Shown: piece after piece, positions 12,621 through 22,851 of the stretch
How the letters are laid out: the number at the start of each line of letters is the position of its first letter
How positions within the stretch are numbered: the first letter of the stretch is position 1
Assembly (NCBI RefSeq): GCF_002797915.1
Contig: NZ_PGTY01000001.1
Span: forward strand, 620,001-684,000
From: Yoonia maricola
Lineage (GTDB): Bacteria; Pseudomonadota; Alphaproteobacteria; Rhodobacterales; Rhodobacteraceae
DNA length: 64,000 nt
Reading direction: 5' to 3'
Translations under genes and position numbers: made by a program
Notes under the pieces: model-generated
Told to the model about the DNA's origin: nothing
Database searches by the model: none
What the model saw: only the letters and a program-made list of their open reading frames with translations

Positions 12621-12986
12621 ATGCTCTTCGATCCCACAACGCTGACCTATAATGACGCAGGCCTGATCCCCGCGATTGCGCAGGATGCCACGACCGGTGA
12701 GGTGTTGATGATGGCGTGGATGAATGCGCAAGCGGTGGAACAGACGCTGGCGACCGGAAAGGTCACCTATTGGTCGCGATCCCGGCAAGAATTCTGGATC
12801 AAAGGGGCCACCAGCGGGCATACGCAAGAGCTGGTTGATTTCCGCGTCGATTGTGACCGTGATTGCCTGCTTGTGACCGTGAACCAGACGGGTGCTGCAT
12901 GTCACACCGGGCGGCGGACATGTTTTTATACGCAAGTGGAGGACGGCAAAGAGCTGGAGATCATGGCCCCGATGCGCGACATCTAA
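12621..12986 (+). CDS. hisI: Phosphoribosyl-AMP cyclohydrolase HisI
   Basis: Third step of histidine synthesis: opening of the adenine ring of phosphoribosyl-AMP. 121 residues, the monofunctional form without HisE. The zinc and magnesium ligands are seen in DCDRDC and CHTGRRTCFY, and the N-terminal MAWMNAQA and WSRSRQEFW blocks are intact. It is divergent from the IscU-like gene (66 bases between starts) and its stop overlaps the convergent gluQ gene by four bases. Confidence 0.97.
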   Translation: MLFDPTTLTYNDAGLIPAIAQDATTGEVLMMAWMNAQAVEQTLATGKVTYWSRSRQEFWIKGATSGHTQELVDFRVDCDRDCLLVTVNQTGAACHTGRRTCFYTQVEDGKELEIMAPMRDI

Positions 12987-13813
12987 TCGGTGAAGCTAAT
13001 CATATGTTTGATATCTTGGGGCGTGAGACCTTCCGCACGGTATTTCGCAAGTGCCTTTGATTTATCTATCTTTGCCAGTCGCTTACCGCTCTCATCCGTA
13101 ATCAGCCTGTGATGGTAATAAAGCGGCGTATCGTAACCCAACAGCCGTTGTAGCAAAACATGCAAAGGTGTCAGATCCTGCAAATCAGTGCCGCGCACAA
13201 CATGGGTAATACCCTGCAGCGCGTCGTCATGGACACAGGCAAGGTGATAAGCCGGATCACGGGTGTCTTTACGGCGCAAGATCGGGTCGCCGATGTCATC
13301 GGTCAGTTTTTTATGGGTGATCTGTGTGGTCTGTGCCGTGCTTGCACCAATCTCAATATAAGCCAACGGGCAATCAACTTGCGCCAAGGCCTTGCGCATG
13401 TTCAGCCGTATGCCGTCGCCGGGCTTTGCATTGGCCATGTCGCGATCCCTGCATGTGCCCGGATAGACCATACCATCAGCCCCCGGCACCGCCCCTGCAT
13501 TGATGATATGCCGGCGCGTACAGCCGCAAGGATAGGTGAGCCCCGCCTGTGCCAACCGCCCCAGCACGGCATCATAATCACCCACATGGTCCGACTGACG
13601 GCGCACAGGAGCAGGCCAATCCAGGCCCAGCCAGACAAGATCATCGTAGATACCTGCCTCCTGCACGGGCCGCGCCCGCGTGCTGTCAGTATCTTCAATC
13701 CGCAGCAAAGCGGTACCACCCAAATCGCGCGCGACCTTCCACACGGTCAGCGCCGAATAAGCATGCCCTAGATGCAAGGGGCCGGTGGGCGAAGGCGCAA
13801 AGCGGGTGATCAC
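12983..13813 (-). CDS. gluQ: Glutamyl-Q tRNA(Asp) synthetase
   Basis: A shortened relative of glutamyl-tRNA synthetase that attaches glutamate to the queuosine of tRNA-Asp. 276 residues, lacking the anticodon-binding domain of GltX. The class I signature is FAPSPTGPLHLGHAYSAL. The second signature is the KMSKS-like KRLAKIDKS near residue 240. CGCTRR and the later His/Tyr blocks are the small zinc-site region. The start is GTG at 13813, since the family begins ITRFAPSPTG immediately after it. The start overlaps the stop of the upstream methyltransferase gene. Confidence 0.93.
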   Translation of the reverse strand: MITRFAPSPTGPLHLGHAYSALTVWKVARDLGGTALLRIEDTDSTRARPVQEAGIYDDLVWLGLDWPAPVRRQSDHVGDYDAVLGRLAQAGLTYPCGCTRRHIINAGAVPGADGMVYPGTCRDRDMANAKPGDGIRLNMRKALAQVDCPLAYIEIGASTAQTTQITHKKLTDDIGDPILRRKDTRDPAYHLACVHDDALQGITHVVRGTDLQDLTPLHVLLQRLLGYDTPLYYHHRLITDESGKRLAKIDKSKALAKYRAEGLTPQDIKHMISFTD

Positions 13814-14427
13814 AAGCGGCGCAGGATGATCACGTCAGAGCCCATACCGATGTCATCCAGATGGGGTCCATGTTCACGAAAAATCACCGTGACGCGGCCA
13901 GCATTGACTGCTGTGTCGAGCGCTTCGGCGTAGGACTGATCTTGCAATGTGGGGTCATTGAACGATAGCGCTAACAGCCCACCCGCATTCAGCTTACCGA
14001 TAAGAGGGCCCAGCGTGTCTGCTGGAGCAGCGCCCAAGCTAACGACGCCAAGTGCGACGATAATAGGATATTTACCCGCAGCAAAGCCCATATCATCGGG
14101 GCTACTGTGCCATGTTTCGCGGTAGATGCCGCTTGCGGCAGCCTTTTCCAGCATTTGGGCCGTGATATCAGTGCCATCGATTGCTTCAAACCCGGCGCGG
14201 CGCAAAGCGGCACCCCCGATCCCGGTCCCGCAGCCGAAGTCAAGAACAGGCAGATCCCGCGATGCGTATGCGGCAAGAGCAGAGGCAAGCCGATCTGGCG
14301 TCCGGTATCCACGCGCCGCAACATCTTCATCATAGCTATCGGCCCAATCGGCATAGACGGCGATGGTTTCTTGCACGGGACGCCGGGTCCAAAGGGCAGG
14401 GCGCAGGACGTCTTTTTTCTTAGTCAT
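13810..14427 (-). CDS. Class I SAM-dependent methyltransferase
   Basis: A 205-residue soluble protein with a Rossmann-type SAM-binding motif, VLDFGCGTGIGG (about 62-73), an acidic residue at the end of the next strand (DGTDIT), and ALGVVSLG/ALSFNDP later strands. The N-terminal YADWADSYDEDV block is typical of small-molecule methyltransferases of the UbiE/TehB-like group. The acceptor is unknown. It overlaps gluQ by four bases and follows trmFO by 22 bases, so a three-gene operon with tRNA modification enzymes is likely, though a tRNA substrate is not implied by the domain. Confidence 0.85.
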   Translation of the reverse strand: MTKKKDVLRPALWTRRPVQETIAVYADWADSYDEDVAARGYRTPDRLASALAAYASRDLPVLDFGCGTGIGGAALRRAGFEAIDGTDITAQMLEKAAASGIYRETWHSSPDDMGFAAGKYPIIVALGVVSLGAAPADTLGPLIGKLNAGGLLALSFNDPTLQDQSYAEALDTAVNAGRVTVIFREHGPHLDDIGMGSDVIILRRL

Positions 14428-14449
14428 GGGGCCAGTTTAGAAGCAGCGG

Positions 14450-15805
14450 TCAGGCCGCGTCCAGTGCCGTCTGCCCCAACCACGCCTGCCAATCGGCCTT
14501 GGCCCGATCCGTATAGGCTTTATAGCGGTCTTTGCGATTGCGGCGGCCCCCTTTGACCCCATCCAACGCGGGAAACAGGCCGAAATTCACATTCATAGGC
14601 TGGAACGTCTTTGCCTCGGCCCCGCCAGTGATATGTGTCACAAGCGCACCCATCGCCGTGGTGTTCGGGACAGAGGGCAGCGCCTGTCCGGTTATTTCGG
14701 CAACGGCCATGCGGCCCGCAAGCAGGCCCATGGCAGCGCTTTCGACATAGCCTTCGACGCCAGTGATCTGCCCCGCAAAGCGAATATTGGGGCGGCTGCG
14801 CAAGCGCATTTGCGCATCAAGCAACGTGGGCGAATTGATGAATGTATTGCGGTGGATACCACCAAGACGCGCGAACTCCGCATTCTCAAGGCCCGGAATT
14901 GTTTTGAAAACAGCCTTCTGCGCGCCATACTTCATCTTGGTTTGAAAGCCCACGATATTATAGAGCGTCCCCAATGCGTTATCCCGTCGCAGTTGGACCA
15001 CGGCATAGGGTTTGTTTTCGGGATCGTTCGCATTGGTCAGCCCAACGGGCTTCATCGGGCCAAAGCGCAGGGTCTCGCGACCACGTTCGGCCATGACCTC
15101 GATAGGCAGGCACCCATCGAAATAACCGGCTGTTTCGCCTTCTTTGAACTCTGTTTTCTCTGCCATCAAGAGCGCGTCGATAAACGCCTCATACTGGTCT
15201 TTGGTCATCGGGCAATTGAGGTAGGCCGTGCGTTCTTCTTCGGTCTCACCTTTGTCATAGCGCGACTGCATCCATGCCACATCCATATTAATGCTGTCGT
15301 GATAGACGATGGGGGCAATGGCATCGAAAAAGGCAAGCGCCTCGGCGCCGGTTTCAGCCGCAATAGCCTCGGCCAAAGCGCCAGAGGTCAGCGGGCCGGT
15401 CGCAATGATCCAATTGTCATCGTCTGGCAGTGCGGTGATTTCCTCATATGAAACGGAAATATTGGGATGCGCTTTCAACGCTGCCGTCACGCTTTCGGCA
15501 AACGGGTCACGATCCACCGCTAAAGCACCGCCGGCAGGCAGCCTGTGCTGATAGGCGGTTTGCATGATCAAACCATTGGCTTGCATCATCTCCCAATGCA
15601 AAAGGCCCACGGCGTTCTGTTCATGATCATCAGAGCGGAAGGAGTTGGAACACACCATCTCGCCCAGATTGCCAGTGCGGTGGGCGAAGGTTTCCACCTT
15701 GGGGCGCATTTCGTGGATGACGACCTGTATACCAGCGTTAGCCGCTTGCCATGCCGCCTCTGATCCGGCCATGCCGCCGCCGATGATATTAAGTGTCTGT
15801 ATCAT
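14450..15805 (-). CDS. trmFO: Folate-dependent tRNA m5U54 methyltransferase TrmFO
   Basis: Methylates uridine 54 of tRNA using methylenetetrahydrofolate and FADH2. 451 residues. The N-terminal FAD site is [12 protein letters not shown] (about 7-18). EMRP and the [11 protein letters not shown] block (catalytic cysteine region) follow, then [11 protein letters not shown], and the late ALVTHITGG and MNVNFGLFP blocks. The reading start at ATG 15805 matches the family. A GidA-like evolutionary origin is clear, but the length is that of TrmFO, not MnmG. Confidence 0.96.
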   Translation of the reverse strand: MIQTLNIIGGGMAGSEAAWQAANAGIQVVIHEMRPKVETFAHRTGNLGEMVCSNSFRSDDHEQNAVGLLHWEMMQANGLIMQTAYQHRLPAGGALAVDRDPFAESVTAALKAHPNISVSYEEITALPDDDNWIIATGPLTSGALAEAIAAETGAEALAFFDAIAPIVYHDSINMDVAWMQSRYDKGETEEERTAYLNCPMTKDQYEAFIDALLMAEKTEFKEGETAGYFDGCLPIEVMAERGRETLRFGPMKPVGLTNANDPENKPYAVVQLRRDNALGTLYNIVGFQTKMKYGAQKAVFKTIPGLENAEFARLGGIHRNTFINSPTLLDAQMRLRSRPNIRFAGQITGVEGYVESAAMGLLAGRMAVAEITGQALPSVPNTTAMGALVTHITGGAEAKTFQPMNVNFGLFPALDGVKGGRRNRKDRYKAYTDRAKADWQAWLGQTALDAA

Positions 15806-15831
15806 GGCGCTGACTTAGTCTGCGGTCAGCC

Positions 15832-15862
15832 AAAAGAAAAGGCCCGCGAAATGTCGCGGGCC
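15832..15862 (-). terminator. Rho-independent terminator after the outer-membrane protein gene
   Basis: GGCCCGCG (15841-15848) pairs with CGCGGGCC (15855-15862). Read on the minus strand, the hairpin is followed by TTTTCTTTT. It lies 28 bases past the stop of the porin-like gene and just before trmFO, separating the two transcripts. Confidence 0.85.
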
Positions 15863-15889
15863 TTATATATTGCTTGTTAAAGGGTGTTT

Positions 15890-16663
15890 TTAGCCACCGT
15901 AGCTGGCCAAGGTACGTGCATCGAAAAGCGCACCACCTTCAAAGTCGTACTGAGCACCGATTGTAATATATTCGCTGTCATCAACGCTCAGGATGCGGGT
16001 AAACTCTTCATCGCTGTCACCCGACGCGCTAATGCGCCCAGCCTTGGCATAAACTGATGCACCTTCGATAAAGCTATAACGCGCTGTCAACGCTATATCC
16101 CCGATAGTCGCGTCAGTAATTTCCCCCGTGTTGATCTCTGTCAAAAAGTCTTCGACTTTATAGGCCTGGTAATCCAATCCCAAAGAAACACCCGCGCCAA
16201 CAGCAAATTCAAACGAAAAACCTCCCGCGCTCAGCACATCGAGATCTCCAAAGACATCACTGTCTGCCACGCCCCAGTAGGCTTCAAATGAGGTTGTTGC
16301 GGATTTGAATGCACCTTCGACACCGTAAAGAGTTGTTTCAAAGTCTCCGGTCTCATCAATAGAATAGTAAGCACCAAAAGCACTGCCTGCCGGAGTTGTA
16401 TACATTCCACGTGCAGTCGCTACGAAGATATCGTCATCAAACTCGTCGAACGAGATGTTTTCGATGCTACCGCCGATCGCAAAGCTGGGCGTAATGCCGA
16501 AATCCAGACCGGCAGCAAAGCTTGTAGCGTCAAAATCACCGGTGAAGTCACCTTCGATGCTTTGAAACGCAGCAGAGATGGTTGCGCCGTTGATCTGTTG
16601 CGCTGTGGCTGGTGTTGCTGCGGCTGCAGATAGGGCGGCAATTGCCAAAAGTTGTGTTTTCAT
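15890..16663 (-). CDS. Porin-like outer-membrane beta-barrel protein
   Basis: 257 residues with a clear Sec signal peptide (MKTQLLAIAALSAAAAT, cut after ATAQ). The mature part consists of alternating hydrophobic strands with many Gly, Ser, Asp and aromatic residues (SFAIGGSIENISF, GSAFGAYYSI, TRYSF-like segments), as in small outer-membrane barrels. The acidic surface is as seen in marine bacteria. Function cannot be narrowed beyond outer-membrane protein. It has its own terminator and an AT-rich 149-base upstream gap that should hold the promoter. Confidence 0.75.
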   Translation of the reverse strand: MKTQLLAIAALSAAAATPATAQQINGATISAAFQSIEGDFTGDFDATSFAAGLDFGITPSFAIGGSIENISFDEFDDDIFVATARGMYTTPAGSAFGAYYSIDETGDFETTLYGVEGAFKSATTSFEAYWGVADSDVFGDLDVLSAGGFSFEFAVGAGVSLGLDYQAYKVEDFLTEINTGEITDATIGDIALTARYSFIEGASVYAKAGRISASGDSDEEFTRILSVDDSEYITIGAQYDFEGGALFDARTLASYGG

Positions 16664-16812
16664 AAGACTAACCCTTAAGATAATTAATTAAATATATGGT
16701 AGTTGACGTGCTGCGACGCAGCAATGCACGGCACACTAAAAAGTTGCGCTGTCGCAGATTGGACACATCCAAATTATTGTCTGAAAACGCGAAGTGACGT
16801 TTGGGCCCAGGC

Positions 16813-19560
16813 TTATTCAGCTTCCGCCGGGCCATCCTCATCATCACCCTGATCGGCGATCCAAGCCACGCTCACCACCGTTTCACCCTTGCCGGTGTCA
16901 AAGACTTTCACACCACCTGCACCGCGTGAACGGAAAGAGATGCCCTCAATCGGTACGCGGATCGACTGCCCCGTTGAAGTCACGAGCATAATTTGATCGG
17001 ACAGCTCAACCGGGAATGATGACACCAACGGCCCGCCGCGCATTGCCTTGTCCATGGCGGCAACACCCATACCGCCGCGCCCGCGCACGGGGTAGTCATG
17101 GCTGGACGATAACTTGCCAGACCCTTGCGCGGTAATCGTCAGGATCAGGTTTTCAACGGCCGACATTTCGGCGTAACGTTCCTGACTGATGGCACCAGCC
17201 ACTGCCTCTTCCTCGTCATCAACCTCTGCGTCATCAGCCAAACCAGCCATCGCACGGCGCATTTTCAGATACGCCGCGCGTTCTTCCGCCTCCGCCTTGA
17301 AGTGGCGGATAATTGACATGGACACGACCTTGTCGTCGCCTTGCAGTTTGATGCCACGCACACCGACTGAGCTGCGCGAGTTGAACACACGTACATCGGT
17401 GGCAGGGAAACGGATAGCGCGGCCACTATCGGTGACCAGCATCACATCGTCATCGTTCGATGCGATGCGCGCGTTGATCAGTGTCGTCTCGGCATGTTCA
17501 TCTTCGAATTTCATCGCGATCTTGCCGTTGCGCATGACGTTGGTGAAATCCGACAGCTTATTGCGACGCACGGTCCCAGCGGATGTTGCGAAGACAACTT
17601 GCAGGTCGTCCCATTCTTCCTCGGGTCGGTCGACCGGCATGATTGCTGCAATCGAAACACCCTGCGGGATGGGCAGGATGTTCACAATCGCCTTGCCCTT
17701 GGCCGTCCGGCTGCCCAACGGCAGGCGCCATGTTTTCAGCTTATAGACCATGCCGTCCGTCGTGAAGAACAGCAGCTGCGTATGGGTGTTGGCGACAAAG
17801 AGGGTGGTGACCACGTCCTCTTCTTTCGTCGCCATTGACGACAGCCCCTTGCCACCACGGCGCTGCGCACGGAAATCGGCCAGTGCAGTACGCTTGATGT
17901 AGCCGCCGGAGGTTACGGTCACGACCATGTCCTCTTTTTCGATCAGGTCCTCGTCTTCCATGTCGCCGGACCAGTCAACGATTTCGGTACGGCGTGGCAC
18001 GGCAAAAAGCTCGCGCACTTCATGCAACTCATCGCGGATGATCTGCATGATCCGCTCGCGAGATCCTAGAATTTCAAGGTATTCCCGTATCTTACCGGCT
18101 AATTCTTGAAGTTCGTCGGTGACTTCTTTCACGCCAATTTGGGTCAGACGCTGGAGGCGCAGTTCCAAAATTGCACGGGCTTGCGTTTCAGACAGGTTAT
18201 AGGTGCCATCCTCATTTGCGGTATGGGTCGGGTCATCAATCAGCTTGATATACTCTAGGATTTCCGCCGCAGGCCAACGCCGTGCCATCAGGCTTTCGCG
18301 GGCCTCTGATGCATCGGCAGAGGAGCGGATGGTCGCAACAACTTCGTCGATATTGGTGACGGCGACGGCCAGACCACACAGGATATGGCTGCGTTCGCGT
18401 GCTTTGCGCAACTCAAACGCAGTGCGGCGGGCAACCACCTCTTCGCGGAATGTGATGAAAGAATTGAGGAAAGCGTAAAGCGTCAATTGCTCTGGCTTGC
18501 CCCCGTTCAGGGCCAGCATGTTGCAGCCAAAGTAGGTTTGCATCGGGGTGAAGCGGAAAAGCTGGTTCAGCACGACCTCAGCAGTCGCATCGCGTTTCAA
18601 TTCGACCACCACGCGCACACCGTTACGGTCGGATTCGTCCTGGACGTGGGCGATACCTTCGATCTTCTTGTCGCGTGCGGCTTCCGCGATTTTGTCGATC
18701 ATCGCGGCCTTGTTCACTTGATAGGGGATCTCATTTATGACGATGGCATAGCGATCCTTGCGCAGTTCTTCGACGGTGGTCTTGGCGCGTACAATCACGG
18801 AACCGCGACCTTCAAGATAAGCCTTACGCGCGCCAGAGCGGCCCAGAATGATCCCGCCTGTCGGGAAATCAGGGGCAGGGATATATTCGATCAACTCTTC
18901 AATCGACATATCGGGGCTGTCGATCAGAGCCAACGTGGCATCAATCACTTCGCCCAAGTTGTGCGGCGGAATATTGGTCGCCATACCGACGGCGATACCG
19001 CCAGCGCCATTCACCAGCATGTTCGGAAAGCGGGATGGCAGAACCGATGGTTCGCGTTCTTTGCCATCGTAATTGTCCATGAAATCAACGGTGTCTTTCG
19101 ACAAATCGTTGGTCATGTAGGCTGCAACCTTATCAAGGCGCGACTCGGTATAGCGCATCGCCGCAGCACCATCGCCATCCATGGAGCCAAAGTTGCCTTG
19201 CCCGTCAATCAGAGGCAACGACATGGAGAAATCCTGCGCCATCCGCACCAGCGCGTCGTAAATCGCGCCGTCACCATGCGGGTGATAAGAGCCCATGACA
19301 TCGCCTACGGATTTCGCGGATTTGCGATAGGATTTGTCGGACGTAATACCTTTTTCATACATCGAATAGATGATGCGACGGTGGACAGGTTTCAGGCCAT
19401 CGCGGAGATCCGGAATGGCGCGCGATACGATCACGCTCATCGCGTAATCAAGGTAACTGGTTCTCAGTTCGTGTTCGATGGTAACGGAAGGGCCGTCATA
19501 CGCGGGGCGCATTGGCGGCATTTCTTCTTCGTTTTCAGGTGTTTCTGGGGTGTCGCTCAC
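16813..19560 (-). CDS. gyrA: DNA gyrase subunit A
   Basis: Breaks and rejoins DNA in the A2B2 gyrase that introduces negative supercoils. 915 residues. The winged-helix breakage domain has the quinolone-resistance region ([21 protein letters not shown]), with Ser and Asp/Ala positions in the wild-type sensitive form as far as can be read. The catalytic tyrosine lies in AAMRYTESR (about 130). The C-terminal wrapping domain has beta-pinwheel blades, including the GyrA box QRRGGKG. An insert of acidic residues near 790 (EVDDEEEAV) is a clade feature. About 170 bases of non-coding sequence separate its start from the small lipoprotein gene. Confidence 0.97.
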   Translation of the reverse strand: MSDTPETPENEEEMPPMRPAYDGPSVTIEHELRTSYLDYAMSVIVSRAIPDLRDGLKPVHRRIIYSMYEKGITSDKSYRKSAKSVGDVMGSYHPHGDGAIYDALVRMAQDFSMSLPLIDGQGNFGSMDGDGAAAMRYTESRLDKVAAYMTNDLSKDTVDFMDNYDGKEREPSVLPSRFPNMLVNGAGGIAVGMATNIPPHNLGEVIDATLALIDSPDMSIEELIEYIPAPDFPTGGIILGRSGARKAYLEGRGSVIVRAKTTVEELRKDRYAIVINEIPYQVNKAAMIDKIAEAARDKKIEGIAHVQDESDRNGVRVVVELKRDATAEVVLNQLFRFTPMQTYFGCNMLALNGGKPEQLTLYAFLNSFITFREEVVARRTAFELRKARERSHILCGLAVAVTNIDEVVATIRSSADASEARESLMARRWPAAEILEYIKLIDDPTHTANEDGTYNLSETQARAILELRLQRLTQIGVKEVTDELQELAGKIREYLEILGSRERIMQIIRDELHEVRELFAVPRRTEIVDWSGDMEDEDLIEKEDMVVTVTSGGYIKRTALADFRAQRRGGKGLSSMATKEEDVVTTLFVANTHTQLLFFTTDGMVYKLKTWRLPLGSRTAKGKAIVNILPIPQGVSIAAIMPVDRPEEEWDDLQVVFATSAGTVRRNKLSDFTNVMRNGKIAMKFEDEHAETTLINARIASNDDDVMLVTDSGRAIRFPATDVRVFNSRSSVGVRGIKLQGDDKVVSMSIIRHFKAEAEERAAYLKMRRAMAGLADDAEVDDEEEAVAGAISQERYAEMSAVENLILTITAQGSGKLSSSHDYPVRGRGGMGVAAMDKAMRGGPLVSSFPVELSDQIMLVTSTGQSIRVPIEGISFRSRGAGGVKVFDTGKGETVVSVAWIADQGDDEDGPAEAE

Positions 19561-19734
19561 GTGATCCGCCTGTTGGATTTTTAACTGCTATATCTGGTTG
19601 TAAGCACCCTATCAGACACTTGATATAGGGCGCAACGACGGATCCACTTGCCTTTGCAATGTTTGCTACGTCGTAATTTAACGTATTGTTTATAAACAGG
19701 AAAGTGATGTTCTACGTTGCAGGCGCGGAATGAT

Positions 19735-19842
19735 CTAAAACTGACCGGCTGTCGGCTGCGGAATCAAAGGAATGTCACGCGTGGGAGCGTTGCAGGCTGC
19801 AAGGATCAGTAAAGCCAAAATTATTATCAGTTTTTTTTGCAT
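19735..19842 (-). CDS. Very small lipoprotein (35 residues)
   Basis: A short frame with ATG at 19842 and an AAGGTG ribosome site. Two lysines are followed by an isoleucine/leucine-rich core and the lipobox LAAC, so Cys17 is the predicted lipidation site. The mature peptide is only 19 residues, with several prolines (PTR, IPLIPQP). That design is known from entericidin-like and lysis lipoproteins, but no sequence identity is claimed. It lies 82 bases downstream of the ornithine cyclodeaminase gene on the same strand and could be read through from it. Function is unknown. Confidence 0.6.
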   Translation of the reverse strand: MQKKLIIILALLILAACNAPTRDIPLIPQPTAGQF

Positions 19843-19924
19843 AAGGCACCTTTATCTTCCACACTGCAAAATAACCCAACCGCCTGCTTTGGCAAACGGT
19901 TACGTGTGTATCTGCACACGCCCG

Positions 19925-20971
19925 CTAACGGGCCCGCTTGATCATCCCAAATAGATCGCGTGGATCATCAGGGTCTGCGATGAGATCAAGATCAATATAG
20001 AAAGGCGTTTCCTTAATCTTCTGGTGTACGTAACGCAGGGCACTGAAGTCTTCGATCGCAAAGCCGACACCGTCAAACAGTGTGACTTCGCCGGCCGATT
20101 GCCGTCCCGCCTGTGCACTGGTGATGACCTGCCAGAGTTCTGTAACCGGATGATCGTCCGCCATCTGCTGAATTTCGCCCTCGACCCGCGTTTGCGGCGG
20201 GTATTCCACGAAAATGGACGACCGCGCTACGATATCGCGGTGCAGTTCCGTCTTTCCCGGACAATCGCCACCAATCGCATTGATATGGACGCCCGCGCCA
20301 ACCATGTTGTCGGTCAGGATTGTCTGCATGTCTTTGTCGGCTGTGGCCACGGTGATCACATCAGCGCCTTCAATGGCCTCTTCCGGTGTGCTGCAGGGAG
20401 TAATCTGAAAGCCCAAACCTGCAAGGTTTTTCATGCATTTCTCGGTCGCGGCATTGTCGATATCGTAAAGGCGGATAGTCTCGATCCCGCAGACGGCCTT
20501 GATCGCCAGACACTGGAATTCAGATTGCGCGCCATTGCCGATCATTGCCATTGTCTTGGCATCTGGCGCGGCAAGGTGTTTGGTCGCGACCGCCGACATG
20601 GCACCGGTGCGCAATGCCGTGAGGATCGTCATTTCCGAGAATAGCACTGGATAACCACTGTCCACATCGGACAGCACGCCAAAGGCCGTGACCGTTTGCA
20701 GGCCCTCTTTCATGTTCTTGGGGTGACCGTTGACATATTTGAACCCATAAAGTTCACCGTCAGAGGTCGGCATCAGTTCAATGACCCCCACATCGGAATG
20801 GCTACCAAGGCGCGGTGTCTTGTCGAACAAGTCCCAGCGCGCGAAATCCGCCTCGATTTCCCGCGCCAGATCAGCCAGAAACGTCTCGATCCCCACGTGA
20901 TGCACGAGCCGCATCATGTTATCGACGCTGACGAATGGCACCATGGCCAGTTTGGATGCTTTCAGGCTCAT
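19925..20971 (-). CDS. ocd: Ornithine cyclodeaminase
   Basis: Converts ornithine to proline and ammonia with NAD, the second step of the arginase route. 348 residues of the Ocd/mu-crystallin family. The substrate-binding half has KYVNGHPKN, ending in the TALRTGAMSA block. The NAD-binding Rossmann half has MIGNGAQSEFQ (about 147-157) and ITVATADK. GGDCPGKTEL is the conserved catalytic-aspartate block. It overlaps the arginase gene by four bases and forms a catabolic operon with it. Confidence 0.93.
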   Translation of the reverse strand: MSLKASKLAMVPFVSVDNMMRLVHHVGIETFLADLAREIEADFARWDLFDKTPRLGSHSDVGVIELMPTSDGELYGFKYVNGHPKNMKEGLQTVTAFGVLSDVDSGYPVLFSEMTILTALRTGAMSAVATKHLAAPDAKTMAMIGNGAQSEFQCLAIKAVCGIETIRLYDIDNAATEKCMKNLAGLGFQITPCSTPEEAIEGADVITVATADKDMQTILTDNMVGAGVHINAIGGDCPGKTELHRDIVARSSIFVEYPPQTRVEGEIQQMADDHPVTELWQVITSAQAGRQSAGEVTLFDGVGFAIEDFSALRYVHQKIKETPFYIDLDLIADPDDPRDLFGMIKRAR

Positions 20972-21897
20972 TGTTTATCCCTTGTTGGGCGGTCGAACAC
21001 GCGGCGACCAAGGAGTGAGGCGGTCAGATCGACCATGAGGTTCGCAGTTTTGCCGCGGTCATCAAGGAATGGGTTGAGTTCAACAAGGTCGAGCGAGGTC
21101 ACCAAATCACTGTCTGAAAGGATCTCCATCACCAAATGACCTTCGCGTACGGTTGCACCGCCAGGGACTGTTGTACCAACGGCAGGGGCGATAGAAGGGT
21201 CAAGGAAATCCACATCGAGTGAGACGTGAAGCATGCCGTTCACGGCTTCCACACGTTCAAGGAAAGCCTTCAGTGGCGTGCTGATACCTTCTTCATCGAT
21301 ACGGCGCATGTCAACCAGCATGACATCCGCATCCGACAGGATTGCATGTTCTGCGGCATCTACAGAGCGCAAGCCGATCATGCAGATGTTTTGCGTTTCC
21401 ACTTTGGCAGGCAGTGCGGGGTAGGCGTCGAAACCGGCGCGCCCGGTCACATAGCCCACGGGCGTACCATGCAGATTGCCGCTGTCGGTGGTGTCAGGCG
21501 TGTGAATATCGCTATGCGCGTCCAACCAAAGTGCAAAGAAGGGGCGGCCTTCCGCTTGTGCATGGGCCGCCATACCAGCGACAGTGCCGGCGGCCAATGC
21601 ATGATCGCCGCCAAGAAAAATTGGCATCCCACGTTGCGCTGTCTCTTGCGCGGCTTCCATCAGGGTTTGCGCCCAGCCTACATTCTCAGCCAGCTTATGG
21701 ACTAACGCATTGCGCGGGGCCGCAACGGTCACGTTCCGGGGCGCAAGATTGCCAAGGTCCTCAACTGTGTGACCCAGTTTGGCAATCGCCTCGGCGATTC
21801 CCGCCGTGCGATAGGCATCAGGCCCCATAAGGCAGCCCTGGCGACGTTTGCCGCAATCGACAGGCGCGCCAACAAGTATGCAGTGTTTTTGTGTCAT
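20968..21897 (-). CDS. rocF: Arginase
   Basis: Hydrolyses arginine to ornithine and urea. 309 residues from the ATG at 21897. The frame continues 27 codons upstream without family support. The binuclear manganese ligands are in place: GGDHALAAG, DAHSDIHTPDT and SLDVDFLDPS. The start MTQKHCILVGAPVDCGKRRQG is the normal arginase opening. Together with ocd it feeds arginine into proline. The Lrp-type regulator starts 86 bases away in the other direction and is the likely controller. Confidence 0.94.
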   Translation of the reverse strand: MTQKHCILVGAPVDCGKRRQGCLMGPDAYRTAGIAEAIAKLGHTVEDLGNLAPRNVTVAAPRNALVHKLAENVGWAQTLMEAAQETAQRGMPIFLGGDHALAAGTVAGMAAHAQAEGRPFFALWLDAHSDIHTPDTTDSGNLHGTPVGYVTGRAGFDAYPALPAKVETQNICMIGLRSVDAAEHAILSDADVMLVDMRRIDEEGISTPLKAFLERVEAVNGMLHVSLDVDFLDPSIAPAVGTTVPGGATVREGHLVMEILSDSDLVTSLDLVELNPFLDDRGKTANLMVDLTASLLGRRVFDRPTRDKQ

Positions 21898-21983
21898 GGG
21901 CAGAGTGTTGTGCAAAACAGAGGGTAGGTTAAGCTGGCAAATTGTGCAAAATGGTCGTGAATTAACCGAAGCGAGCAATACAT

Positions 21984-22403
21984 ATGGACAATATGGACGG
22001 TCACTTGATTGCGGCGCTCAAACGCAATGGGCGCGCGTCACTATCCGACCTCGCTGACCAGCTTGGCGTGACACGCAGCACGGTCCGGGTGCGCCTTGAT
22101 CGGCTTGTGCAAGGGGGCGAGATCGCAGGGTTCACAGTGCTGACGCGCTCTGACGTGCGGCCTGATCCGGTGCGCGGGCTGATGATGCTGGAAATCGCGG
22201 GTCGTGGGGCGGAAAAGACCATGATGGCGTTGCGTCGGATGCCGCAGGTGCAGGCGGTTCATTCAACCAATGGCACTTGGGATCTGATTGCAGAAATCGG
22301 GACAGATACGCTTGAACATTTTGATCAGGTGCTTTTCACCATCCGCCGGATGCAGGGCGTCACACGGTCCGAGACGAACCTGTTGCTGTCGACCCGGCGC
22401 TAA
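21984..22403 (+). CDS. Lrp/AsnC-family transcriptional regulator
   Basis: 139 residues: an N-terminal helix-turn-helix (ASLSDLADQLGVTRSTVRVRL, about 18-38) and a C-terminal RAM ligand-binding domain (MMLEIAGRG, VHSTNGTWDLIAEIGT). It is divergent from the arginase gene, the usual arrangement for a regulator that responds to arginine, ornithine or another amino acid. The ligand is inferred from context. An in-frame ATG three codons later is an alternative start. Its 3' end overlaps dsbB on the other strand by 44 bases. Confidence 0.9.
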   Translation: MDNMDGHLIAALKRNGRASLSDLADQLGVTRSTVRVRLDRLVQGGEIAGFTVLTRSDVRPDPVRGLMMLEIAGRGAEKTMMALRRMPQVQAVHSTNGTWDLIAEIGTDTLEHFDQVLFTIRRMQGVTRSETNLLLSTRR

Positions 22404-22851
22404 GGCGCACGGCGATGATCCAACCGATCATCAGACCGAAGGACGCGATAGCGTTCCAGCTGGCCATTGAGAGCGTGAACAATTCCCAACTGACCTGGTC
22501 GCACATCACCACGCGCGGCCCAGTCACGGCCAGCAGGTCAGCGCCGCTCAAGCCATTCAGGGTACCACTGCCGGTGCAGGTGCTTGGCCCTTCCCAAAAC
22601 CCGCGCTCCACGCCGGTGTGAAAAACGCCAAGGCCCGCGGTCGTTGCCGCGGCCAGGACCCCCAGCGCAGGCATGAACCGACCGGGTATTTTCAATGCAA
22701 TAAGCCCAATCACAATAGCCGCCGCATGCGGCCAGCGTTGCCAAAGGCACATCGCACAGGGCGGATAGCCCAAAGCCTGAAACAGGAAAGCCCCGGCCAG
22801 AAGGGCCGCAGAGCCACCAGCAGACAGCAAGAGCATTAGATTGCGGGTCAT
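22360..22851 (-). CDS. dsbB: Disulfide bond formation protein B
   Basis: An inner-membrane protein that re-oxidises DsbA and passes electrons to quinone. 163 residues from the ATG at 22851. The longer frame upstream lies in the YqaA gene. Four hydrophobic helices are visible. The first redox pair is CAMC (Cys32, Cys35) after helix 1, and the second periplasmic pair is Cys92 and Cys117. The start overlaps the YqaA stop (ATGA). The stop runs under the end of the convergent Lrp gene. Confidence 0.93.
   Translation of the reverse strand: MTRNLMLLLSAGGSAALLAGAFLFQALGYPPCAMCLWQRWPHAAAIVIGLIALKIPGRFMPALGVLAAATTAGLGVFHTGVERGFWEGPSTCTGSGTLNGLSGADLLAVTGPRVVMCDQVSWELFTLSMASWNAIASFGLMIGWIIAVRLSAGSTATGSSRTV

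Noticed and set aside
12555-12935. N-terminal extension of the IscU-like frame
   Set aside because: It lies antisense to hisI, has no family similarity, and the normal IscU N-terminus begins at 12554.
18385-19584. 399-codon plus-strand frame opposite gyrA, and a similar 405-codon frame at 25837-27054 opposite the dehydrogenase
   Set aside because: Shadows of high-GC coding DNA; amino-acid composition (many His, Arg, Ala) and lack of motifs show they are not genes.
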